DNA of 64,000 nt. Source: Diadema setosum. Lineage: Eukaryota > Echinodermata > Echinoidea > Diadematoida > Diadematidae. The stretch is from assembly GCA_033980235.1 (NCBI GenBank), contig CM067075.1, positions 35,908,385 to 35,972,384 on the forward strand, written 5' to 3'. The notes beneath the pieces are model-generated. The model searched no databases. It saw only the letters and a program-made list of their open reading frames with translations, and had not been told where the DNA came from. Shown piece by piece: positions 13,379-24,800 of this stretch. The translations under genes and the position numbers were made by a program. The first letter of the stretch is position 1, and each line of letters begins with the position of its first letter.

Positions 13379-13690
13379 TACTGGATGAAAACAGATACAC
13401 AATGGTGCGTTGTTTGCAGTCTGGTCTCCAACAGCTTCTTGTGAAGTTTGTGAAGCCTGTGATGTTTAAACTACACAGCTGCCTTTAGCATACAACACAG
13501 GTAGAGTTTTGACACTGTGGAATGGATGAGTGAAAGCTGCTAGACTTGCCTGGATGTGTTCTGACAGGAGAATGAGGTTTCAGATCAACTGACAAGAAAT
13601 ACACTGCTCACTGAATGCTAGTGTTGTTAAACATTATTGATAAATAAAGAACGGCTGAAAGAATAAATATGTGGTAGTTTTGTATGGTGG
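13379..13690 (+). other. Terminal exon of a convergent plus-strand gene, with two AATAAA signals
   Basis: A run of GTTT repeats followed by cgtgcag makes a plausible acceptor at 13378. Downstream the plus strand has two open readings: phase 0 gives YWMKTDTQWCVVCSLVSNSF, Leu, then TGA; entering after one base gives LDENRYTMVRCLQSGLQQLL and about 15 more residues to TAG. The first would follow directly from the exon at 5532-5640, which ends in phase 0. Polyadenylation hexamers AATAAA lie at 13643 and 13662. I do not recognise either peptide. The minus strand shows nothing better here. Confidence 0.5.
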
Positions 13691-14186
13691 AACTGATACA
13701 GCCTGTGATGCGGTGTATACATGTATGTGTCAGTGATGGAGTAAAGGTGGATCTCTATAATGTGCATGTTAAGGTATCTTTAATTGGCAAAAAAACAAAA
13801 GAAAAAATGCTTATTATCAAAAAAAATGGGGGAAAAAAGAGACAGCAGAGTAGAGCCCAGTTACCACAACAAAAAATAATTGAAATGAAAAACAAACTAA
13901 GCAACAAATTAAGAGAGCTGTGACAGGAGGGTGGCGAGAAAAGAGAAAGTGTTGCTGGCTAATTTCAGTTTGCTTCACTTGATAAGGAGCATGTTTCTGC
14001 AGAACGATGCGGTGGAAGCAGTGGTTGCAGGAAGTCTTGCCTCGGGAGGAGGGGTAGGGCACCTGGGGTAGGGCACCTGGGAAAATGCACTAAAGATAAC
14101 ATTTTCTGGAAAATGAAAGCAAATTTGAGCAAGGAAGGGGGGCCTTGATGCTTTTCTTTTGTTCATTTAAAGTGGAATTTTTGCTA
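13691..14186 (-). other. 3' untranslated region of the main gene (extent uncertain)
   Basis: The stretch follows the TAG stop on the minus strand. An ATTAAA hexamer on the minus strand at 13784-13779 could direct polyadenylation. No AATAAA is seen on this strand here. If right, the two convergent transcripts end about 100 bases apart. Confidence 0.35.
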
Positions 14187-15860
14187 CTAAAATGAAATCA
14201 CCTCATATTGTGGTGCACTGGGTGCAGTCTGGTTACACTCTGCTGCTGAGCAATCTGCCTCTGGGTTGGGATGCGTTACCATGGCTACGGTAGGTTCAGA
14301 GGCCACCTTCTTCTCCGCTTCCTTGCTGTCATGACATTGGGCAGATGATGCTTTTTCCTTGGCGTTATTTTCAATTTGCATCTGGCGAAGTTTGGCATAC
14401 TGGGCCTTGAGTTGTAACGTCCTGGAGTCCTCCTGCCCAGCCGACATTGACTTTGCTTTGGGACGAACAGAGGGCTCGGTATCGCGTCTTTTTGTTTCCA
14501 CACTGGAAGGCACTGATTTGGGCGACTCACCAGTCGATGACTCCGACAGTGTCCTTACAGGAGAAGAAGGTGCCACCGTCATGGCCGTATTGCGCAGAGC
14601 TGAGGTACTAAGGGAGCGCGAGTCCTGGATGATCTGTTGCTGCTGCACATTGTAGATGCCTTCCGGAGGGTGGAGGTCGTGATCCTCCGGGGAACTTGAG
14701 AGATTAAGGTTCTCTGCAGACTTCGCCATCCTGCCCTGGTTGGCCACACTACCAGAGCGCTGCGGGATAGTTACCTGCTTGGCATTGTTGTTGACATTAC
14801 CATCATTGCGGATGAACAGCTTCTTGGTCTGCTGTGTGGGTGAGTCCATGCAGCCCCGAGGGGGTTTGGGAGGGGGATCTGATTTGGAATTGGGACTGTT
14901 TGCCTTCTGTGCACTATCTCCCTTCTCATGGTCCCTCCTAAGAAGCCTGGCCAGGGCTCCACCCATTTTCTTGGACTTTGACTTTGAATTGCTACTACCC
15001 TGCTGTCCACTTTTAGAAGGACTTCTACTCAGAAAGGACTTTTTGCTTTGTGATTTGGTCACGGGGGGCTCAGGTTCTTTTGCTACCTTATCACTGGAAT
15101 GTGCAACACCCCCATTGCCTACTGATGATGCAAAGTTCTGTGAATGGAAGGATCCATTGACTTCTTGAGGGGTGTCTTTGACACCAAGGGATGGAGTGGA
15201 TTTAGATGTCTCTTGTGATTTGATTGTATTTGTGATTGGAGGGGGATCAACAGACACGGCATGAATCAGGCAATCAGCAGAGGTACTTGGGACGGCACAC
15301 AACACTTTAGAGCCGGCAGCAGTGCCCCCACACCCACCCACCTCACCCATCTCTCTCCTTCCCACAGTCCTCTCAGACTTCGCCACTCTCTCAACCACAT
15401 CAGGTTCAGACTCGGTCACAGATTCAGTCCTGGACTCAAGGGGGGCTGTGGCCACTGGCTCCACCCTATCACTAGGCACCTTGTTGGTGGGGGTGGTCTG
15501 TGTGCTGGACCATGTGATCTTCTTGTTGCTCTGCTCCGGCACGGGGGATGCCGGGAAGTGTTTCCTCGGTGGAGGAGGAGGCGGTGGACCTTTCTTCTGA
15601 TTGCTGGCACCCGTAGCGGCAGCTTCCTTCTGCGCCTCTCGTTTGGCTGCCTTCTCAGGCGTGATGATTGGAGTCATGGTGTCGTGATTCTCCTGGTCAA
15701 ACAGCTCTCGCAGGGTACGCCTGTGGCGCACGGTGTTGGCGTCAACGTTGTGCGTCTGGCGCAGGGCTCCCTTTGTCTCAGACAGTGTCTGCTCAAAGAG
15801 GTCCCTTTCCAGAGGGGACTTGAATCGGTGTGGTAAGTCATGCCGGACCACTGGCTCAGC
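14187..15860 (-). CDS. Exon 19: large last coding exon, Ser/Pro-rich C-terminal region
   Basis: The exon has 557 codons and a TAG stop. The acceptor is aacattgcag; the upstream TTG belongs to the intron. In order within the exon are a predicted helix with RDLFEQTLSETKGALRQT (residues 19-36), a KKGPPPPPPPRKHF run (89-102), a highly basic Ser/Lys stretch (268-310), SDPPPKPPRG (327-336) with a class II SH3 pattern, PPEGIYNVQ (398-406) resembling kinase-targeted tyrosines of SRCIN1, a coiled coil TLQLKAQYAKLRQMQIENNA (481-500), and the terminus YEVISF, a possible class II PDZ ligand. The polyproline run matches PPPPPPPP-R in vertebrate KIAA1217. The SH3, SH2 and PDZ roles are inference. Confidence 0.95.
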   Translation of the reverse strand, partial: AEPVVRHDLPHRFKSPLERDLFEQTLSETKGALRQTHNVDANTVRHRRTLRELFDQENHDTMTPIITPEKAAKREAQKEAAATGASNQKKGPPPPPPPRKHFPASPVPEQSNKKITWSSTQTTPTNKVPSDRVEPVATAPLESRTESVTESEPDVVERVAKSERTVGRREMGEVGGCGGTAAGSKVLCAVPSTSADCLIHAVSVDPPPITNTIKSQETSKSTPSLGVKDTPQEVNGSFHSQNFASSVGNGGVAHSSDKVAKEPEPPVTKSQSKKSFLSRSPSKSGQQGSSNSKSKSKKMGGALARLLRRDHEKGDSAQKANSPNSKSDPPPKPPRGCMDSPTQQTKKLFIRNDGNVNNNAKQVTIPQRSGSVANQGRMAKSAENLNLSSSPEDHDLHPPEGIYNVQQQQIIQDSRSLSTSALRNTAMTVAPSSPVRTLSESSTGESPKSVPSSVETKRRDTEPSVRPKAKSMSAGQEDSRTLQLKAQYAKLRQMQIENNAKEKASSAQCHDSKEAEKKVASEPTVAMVTHPNPEADCSAAECNQTAPSAPQYEVISF

Positions 15861-18800
15861 CTGCAATGTTGGGATGAAAATGTTAGTTGAAAGAGTGCAG
15901 TTAGAGGATAAGAGAGAGAGAGCAGCTAATCACCAAGCAGTGTATCAGAGAGTCTGATAAGTGGCAATATATAACATATGCCTCAATGTACAATGCGCTA
16001 GTATACTGACATGTACATGTGTGGCATATAAATGAAGGTGATGATCTATTGCAATGTGAAAATGCCGCTACAATGAAAAGCTTAATGGTGCAAAAGTGAT
16101 GATGGACTTTAAAAACACACAGACAGGAAACTCTTCATTACATATATGTATTCATCTAGCTGCACATGTATTACATGATTACTGAGAAATCATATTAATT
16201 TTACAGAGTATAATACAGGTATGAATCAGAAGGATACACGATGTATTGCAGAGGTATATAATCCGATATCTGCTTGATAACATCCATCAGATTTCATACA
16301 TGCCTGCATGATGGACAAATTGCATGCATTAAGTGACAAATGTAAGTAACATGTTCATCTTTTTGTGTGTCATACACTCCATAGACTTTCAATGCAAAGC
16401 CCTGACAACGCAATACATAAAAGGCAGTGAATACTAAATTCTAAATTGGATATTCTGTTCATTCATCAAACACGTCCTATTTTGGATGAGTAGACTCAAT
16501 GGTGCTATGGGACAAGGTAAATATTGACTTTTATCATCCACCTGAAGAGCCTTCAATGGGATACACTTTGAATTTACCCTAAAGTCTTATCTACTGACAC
16601 TGCTGAACATGAGAATATGCCATGTTCAAAATTGACTTGATCTTGTCACCATGTTAGTTGAGACAAATGGAAATATTGAACCTTTCTTTGTTTCACTATC
16701 TCCTTCAATTTCTCTATCTCTCTCACATTTTTAGTAAGAAATACAGAATTTTTCAAGGGACTGAATAGGAAATAGTAAATCAGTGATGAGTACGCATCAC
16801 ACATTGCATTGCAATATGAACAGTGACATGTGTAAATACTTGATGAAACATCAATTCAAAGGATCCTACCTTTTAATACTTGACATGAATCAAACGTGTA
16901 TGTGTGTGTCGGTGGGAAGGGGGATCCAAAGGTAATGAAATTTTGTAAATTATACTTCAAGTGTTGGTAACAGCTGTACATCTCTGTTGATAACTTCCTT
17001 CTATGTTTTCATATGTAGGCAACTATGTTCCTTTAACCCTTTAAAGGTAGGGAATCCCATTTGTACGCCTTAAATGAAGACTTGTATAAATACAGTGGTA
17101 TGTTGAAGAGAATATCATTTTAGAAATTCCCATAAAGTATTGAAAGTGGAAGGTAACATTTAGTACATTTTTTTGACGGTTAGATTTTGAATTGAATTGT
17201 TTTCGGGGCTCACCGTAAATTCCAGTACATTACTAGGCTACCTTTGCAGACCCATGTACTGCATGTGTGTCCATCATGTATATTTTGTGAAGAAAGTTCA
17301 TCAAAACTTACAAACATTTCTATATACATTCTAACCACACACTCTATATGTTATTACATCAGCTCTTGTACTTTTAGATTTGTGTTTATAGATCACAAAT
17401 ACAGAAGAATGCAACAAAAAGGCTTAAGTGTGGCTGACACACAGAACTACTGAGTAGTTGAGTTTTGTGCATTATTCAAATAGTAGATAACTGTTGACTT
17501 CCAAATTTCTTAGCAGTGGCCTAAACAATTCCCCTGAGGTTCATATTTAATGTTTTGCTGTATTTTAGGAGGTCTGTAAAAGGTATCCCCTACCTTTAAC
17601 CCAATGAGGATGAGCTGGTTTTGCTATACATTTAACACACATTTCCCATAGACACCTGCTCAAGTATGTTTGGGACAAGTCTTCAATAATGGGTTAAGTG
17701 AAATCACAAAACATAGCCACAAAATGTATTTCTGATTTTATCCTTAGCAAAGTCCCATCTTCAAAAATCAGCACACACTATGACAACACTAAGGTTATCT
17801 AAACAAACTTCAGACTTGTGAGAAGAGGGTTGTGAAGCTGGAAGTTTATACCAGTTTCATAAATTATTCTTTGGCTTGGACAACATGTTATATCATTGCA
17901 CTTGTTTCTTCCTAGGCCCTTAATGTGATCATGTCATAAATATTGTCTGCTCTGTTGTAGAGGAAACACCTAAAGCAAACTTGGCAAGCACTGGTGTGGA
18001 TGAATCTTATTTCATCTTCCTGCAAAGGTTAGAGTCAAGCTATGTATGCTCCACTGGCTCTCATTCAACTTTAACTAGAACAGAGTTAGAAGGACAGGGA
18101 AATGGGAAAGGGGGTGGGGGCAAAACCTAGAGGTGAGGCTAATTTGGGTTGACTGCCATGGTTCAAGTTTCAGTGAAGATGGTTGAATCAAGATGGGTGG
18201 ATCAGGCAAATCACAAAGGGAGAGGAGTAAACTGAACTTGAATGTCTAGGATCACTTTGGGATCTTACACCATGACACCAAATACATGTACCATCAGTAA
18301 CACAGCTGGCCCATAAATCTGTCAATATGTCAAAATTGTGATGACAGATGACAAATTGAGAGTTGGGTAAAAATGAGGAATTATGTTTCTATAGAAATTC
18401 AAATGTATCAGGAATGCTGCTACTGTACTGATATGCATTTGACTGGCAACTATCATGCAGCGCAGCCTTGGCTGTAAAGTGAATTTATACACTGGACTGA
18501 ATTGAATTGAATCAAACTTTGTGTTAGCTCAGAATCTCATACATCTGAATATGTTGCATGTCATTTCATTTGTATACCAGGAACTTGTAGTATAGCCCCC
18601 TTCCCCCCATTTTCCTGGTATTCCTAAAATCTCCCTGCCCCTAAAATCCAATCCCTTAATGTTAATGATGTCTACGTGCCAGTGAGTGTGACACCTTGCA
18701 TCCCTATTGGCTCCTGGCCAACCATGACCTCTGACCCTATGGTTTTCTGGCATGACAGGTGAAAAGTTGTGGTGAAGATTCCAGACTAAGCAGAAAGTTT

Positions 18801-21800
18801 AGTTTGGAACGGATACTGGGTCATGGTGACTCAAACGGATGTTGCACCACATAAATATATAACACTACATCATATGGTTTGAACTTTTACCCTAAGAAAA
18901 CAACGCATCATGGCCATAAGACAACACTGAGGTGATAAACTCACTCAAATTCATCCCAAGGAAACAGAATGTTACCAAATCAGAAAGGGATTTTCATATT
19001 TTCACTTCATTGTACTTAATCTACAAACAGTGAGTGTATGATTACAGATGTATTTCAATAAATTTGGTGAATAGAGCTCATCTAGTAGTATTTCTGGTTT
19101 TTCCACTAGAAGAAAAAAGGCATTGCAATATCTCTCATTGTGGTAGATCTTAAACAGGCTTGCAAGAAAAGCAAGGACATACTTTGGAAACTTTTAAGGT
19201 AAATGAATTACTGATCAAGCAAATCATTTCTGAATGATATTGATGGGGGGGGGGGGATTAATTGTGGGGTAAATACTATCAAATAACCCTGCAAGAACTA
19301 TAATGTCAAACATGTGCGATGTAACAGCTCCTAGAATAGATGTAGTAAAACCTTCTTGATGCAGTTTAAGTAACCATCATCAATGCCTTATTGGATGTTA
19401 CACAGTGATCTGTTAGCTCTGGATTTTCAGAAATAGGTGATATTGAAGTACAGGTTGCTTAGAGCACAACAGACAATTTTAATAGGTTATGTCATTATAT
19501 TGTTCACTTATGCATAGATAATAAGTACGGTGTAGCATATGTGTTCGTCTTTGATATTATTGACATAGCATTGCAGAATATATCATCTATTGTATAATAT
19601 ATCTACAAGGATGAAGGTATACATTACTTTTAAGTTACAACTGCATTACATCTTTGTAAAATGGAAATGAGTTATCCTCCTTGGAAAATAACCAATTAGT
19701 ACTTAGTGGTTAATTATTTGAATACTGATGTTGATTAATCATTGTATGGTGCGTTCTCATTGTAAATGGGCTAGTGATATGATTTACTCATTCAAAATTA
19801 AATTGTTATAGCTTAAACCAGGGAGCTGTGGGACCCACCTCCCTGCTCAAGCACACTTTTATTAATTATCTATAAACCTCTACTGCCCTCCAGCATTCAC
19901 TCAAATACACTTGCCAAGACAACAAGACAATGCTGTACCACAGTCAGGAGCAGAGCATAATGACATTAAGAACAATACTTGCATGAATATGATCATGATA
20001 TGGCCAGCATAGTAAAAATAAAGCAAGCGTTATGATTAAAACAAAACAAAAAAACTAATCTTACCACTGAATATATGAAACAAGACAATGAAATGAAATT
20101 TGGCAAACTTTATCTCAAATACGGCTAGCATACTTAAGTTATGACTGCAAACGCAAAATGGATTACAAAAGGCAGAATGGAAATGATGAAAAGTCATTAT
20201 TTGAAACATCTGAAATGATGTAAAAATGAGATTTTCTAGGATTTTTACCTCATCATCTAGAATGGTCTGGCGCTGGACCACAGCAGACTGTGGGTAGGGT
20301 GCTGTGTCCACTCTGACCACATGCTTACTGGTCAACGTGGAGGATGGTGAGACTGAGGCTGATGTCGGAGAGATGACGTATGGCTCATCATGTGTCGCAG
20401 CCATCCTGCAGCATGTAACAATCATGGCTCTCTATTACAAGGTATGTACACATGTACATCACAGCCCAAAGTTTTTTTTTTTTTTTTTGGGACATTTCTA
20501 ACAGCCATTTTATGTCATAGATCATCAAGACTATTCATTGAACACTGGATAACCGAGTCAACTTGTACAAAATAAAAACACACTGTTTAGCATACATATG
20601 TTCTTCATAGAGCAAAATGTCACATACACAACTTGTTTCCAGGAAGGGGGGGGGGGGGGGGGCAATGAATTATGCATATGCATAATAAAGATGGCAACTT
20701 ACTGGTAGTTACAGTGTACTCTCATTGTAATGAACACAGCTCCAACAAAATTTTCTGCCCGTAAAGTAAAATGTCAGGTACCAAATTGATTATCTACAAT
20801 TTGGACATATTAATATATATTGTTCAGCTATAACAAAATTTCAAAATAACGAAAGAAAACTGCCAATCCCCTGGACTGTCTAATTAGAGTTCCCTGAATA
20901 CTGGCTTGAGCTTGCAACGTGAGAGCTGTGAGAAACCTGACCTCTTGAGTGTGTAGAGAGTGCTGGTGACTTTCTTGCATCTCTTGAAATGGTCGTCTAG
21001 TCGCTGCGGCTCGTGCTTCATCCAGCTTCATGTAAAAATCACGGCCATGAAGAAAGATCAAACAAAGAAATCAATATATTACAGTAGAAATAAAAGAATT
21101 GTCAACATCTTCCCCAATCTATTCATATGAAAGCAGTCTGTAAAAGGCTGACCTAGAAAGGCTGACCTAGAAAGGCTGACCTATAATGGCTGACCTACAA
21201 ACATCACGTTAAACAATTCCAAGTCTTCGTTTTCCTCTTCCTCTCCTTAGTGTGTACCCACAAATTAATAGAAAAAGATTAATAAATCACTTAAGTAAAG
21301 CTGCTAAATCCATACAAAGGTATTGCTAATAGGCCTACCTCTAGTTTAATTAATGTTTCTTGGCATAATAATGATTACTAAGCTTCTCATTAGTTGTCTG
21401 TCTCATTTCCGTTCTTCCAGATTGTGGATGTTCAAAACACCATTGATGGCACTTGTGTTCTATTTGTCTGGAGGGAGATGCATGTCCACGAACCTCTTAT
21501 GGGAATGTACACTGTTGCATGCATGTATGCTCACATACTGTTGTCATAATTTCAAATACAACTTATAAAATGATTTAGTGTACTTTCTTGTACAGCATCA
21601 CATCAAAATGCTAGATACACAAACTTTAACATGTCTACAATATATCACATGGACTGTATGAAAAAAAAAAAAAAGCCTGGAAATAACAGATTCTTTTATG
21701 AGAAGCAAACCAGAGCTAAATTCCCCACTAGGCCATCAGCCAAGTCTAGCCTTTCTTATGTTGGTTTCCTGCTTCCTTGTTGAATCAAATTCACTGCCTT

Positions 21801-24800
21801 TCAAGATTTATACCAACACAAATTTCCATAATAATTATGCTACAGTATTTCATGAAATTGTACTTTTCCGTAGTTATACTTTGCAGCAATATGATTCTAT
21901 TTTGGTTTGATTTGAGAAACAGAATCAATGCAAATAAACAAACAGATGTGTCAAAGACTCTGGGTTTCTGCAGTAGCTGTATTCCAATGACAGTGATTTC
22001 TACCACCAGCTTACTTTTCTTCTCTCACAACGATCTCCATCTCTCCTTCTTGCACTGTCTTCAGCTTCTCGGCTAACACTGGGAAGTTTACTGCAAGGTA
22101 GAGAGAGGTCAAGAGGTCATGATTATTAAAATCAATGATTTATCATTCATAGAGTGTTAATTCCGAGCTTAAGACAGTATCAGAGCTTAAATGGCACATG
22201 AGCTTTATGCATACAACTCCAAGAATATAGACAGATATGATGACTAGTAACTTATTCAGATGTATTTGTTGTTTGCTTTTTTTTAATTTGTTGAAGGATA
22301 ATTCAGACTTGATAATCCAATGCAAAATCCTGTGAATCAATGTAAAAGAATGATGTAATAATTTTCTGTATTGTAAACAGTAAGAAACAGGGTTATATGT
22401 CATCAATTAAGACAATACGTTCAGACTGGACTTATGTCATTTTTTAATTGTCACTCTTCTATTACAACACGCAGGAATGCTTTTGTGGAAGCCTACTCAA
22501 GATGGTCATATAAAAACCATTTAGACTAAAGAGGAAGACTATTTTTCTGGAGAAATGAGGATTCTGAGATCAAAGGCATCAATACCTTTCTGTTCGGCAA
22601 TTCTTCTGCTGCTGTTGCCTAGCGACTGTGCTAACAGGTCAATCTCTTCAAGGTTCACATTGCCACGCTTGTTGATTGTGTGGTCTCTCAATTTTTCCAC
22701 ATTCTCATCCAGCTCCCTGCATGTGGTGGCATTACAAATGAGTGAAGTGAGAAATGATTAATTTCATGATAATTATACAATGTAAGTGCAACAAGTCAGT
22801 AACCAGCAGAGAAGTAATGATTATGTCACATAATACATGACACAAGTAATATAAATCAGTACTTGTATGCTGCAAAGAGAAAAGAACCTTTTCTCATCAA
22901 GAACCTTCTTACAGAAGTAAACACATGACCACATCAGTTTGAGTTCCAAATATAATAAAAAAACAAAACAAAACAGATGTCTGTATCACAAAGGAAAGCC
23001 TTTCAATGGAAAGAATGCTATGAAACATATCATATTTTACATAATGCAGGGCATGTTAAAGACAGTGTCGCAACATGTTCTTTGATCATTGCAAAATGTT
23101 GTGAAAGCAAGAAAGCTTCAAAAACCAAATGTACATTTTGTATGGGTGGAAGAAGCAATTAGAGGTCAGCACATACTGTATATGTATACGATTATATAAC
23201 TAGTTTAATATTTCAGAAAGTAGATTGAGTAAGGAGTCCAAAACTTACTTTCCTCTCAATATCTGGGGTCATTTGAGAAATATGTGCTATCTGAACATTT
23301 GCTTACAACAGTAATAGATATTTGTTTAGATCTCTCTCTTTCTATCTCATGTGTTTTTCCCTTTCTTTCTCATCTTTCCCGGTTCATCTATTCTTTTCTC
23401 TTGCTCATCTTTCTTATCTCTCATTCTCTCATCACTGGGTATAAGCCTATTATAATACACACCATGGAGACTATTCTTCTGTAACACTGGTTTATTCTGT
23501 GAGCTTACCTGAGCTCTCGTTCAATGGTCTCTTGTGTCTGAAGATATCGCAGGTACTCCTGGTGCACCTTGGCACGCTCGTTCCTGATTGGATGGATATC
23601 TGAACCTGGGGCGCCCTCTAGGGCCATACGGATCTTGTGCGATGTTGACTTGAAGTTGTTGTTCATCTGTTGAACCTAATGAATCCAAGGGAATATGAAA
23701 TATATTCATCAACATCACCCCACAGCTATCGAGCCTGGAAAATGATTGATGTGGAAGAGCATCTGTATATTCTGATGTACACGTATATTCCAAAAACATA
23801 CAGATATGCAAAAAGATAAACATCAACTCTTTCCCTGCTTGAAAAAAAAACAAAAACAAAAACAAAACAAAACATCCTAACTCCTACTTGATAGCTGCTA
23901 CAGAAAAGTATAACATAAAGGGATCAAGAGTTCAGTCTCCTATTCTTATTTATTCATCTATGCAACAAAGTGGAAGACAGTGAGATGCCAAAATAAGGTC
24001 TTGCCTAGATTTGTCTCTACCTTCAAATCTGACGGTTTAGGGCAACGACTATCCTCACTTGTACATACAGTCAAGTAAGCTTTACATTCAAAATGAAGTT
24101 AGCACTCACCCACTTAACCTGTTGAGGACAAGCCCCGAGTATACTCGGGCAGGGGTCTATGGGAAATGCGTGTTGTAGCAAAATTAGCCTGTCCTCAATG
24201 GGTTAAAACCCAAAATGGCAAGGAAAATATCCAGAGATCATTTCATTGACAGTTTGCTTCTTACCATATTAAGGTGCATCTTGCGCACTTGCTTGAGCTG
24301 CATGCGGAGGTCAGTGACTCGATGTTTCATCACCATGGCGCTACGTTGGAGGTTGACCCCTGGTCCTCTAGGGCTTGTTGGAGCTCCAGGGTGGGATGAT
24401 GGTCTCAAGTGACCATCAGGGGTACGGGAGTGACCCTCTGGGGTGCGGGAGTGGAGCGGTGGCTGGTGGGTGGGGGTCCTTGGCTGCTGCGTGATGGGCA
24501 TTGCATCTAAGGGACGCAGTCAAAAAGTAATGTTTTAAGGTGAAAAGACCCATTCACTGCTTCAGCATTACTTCTGATTAACTGAAAATAAAAATAAACA
24601 TTTCTTCTAATAAAGTTCAGGAGACAATTACAGCCTGTAGAAAATGTAGCTCTTTGAATACAAAATTCTTTCCCCCTTGAGATGTAACCTTCACAACATT
24701 AACAATATTTCACCAGGGAAGAGTTCATGGTTGTGAGTCAGCAGATATCAACTATTACATATCTTATTCCCACACGATAATGTAAGCTTTTAAAGTTTTC

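Noticed and set aside
14740..15836. Long plus-strand open frames (142 and 191 codons) opposite exon 19
   Set aside because: They are antisense shadows of the GC-rich, Ser/Pro-coding last exon and show no family features.
20828..21061. 77-codon minus-strand frame over exon 17 in another reading frame
   Set aside because: It runs into a degraded MITE and breaks phase with exons 16 and 18; the alternative frame gives the family motif HEPQRLD.
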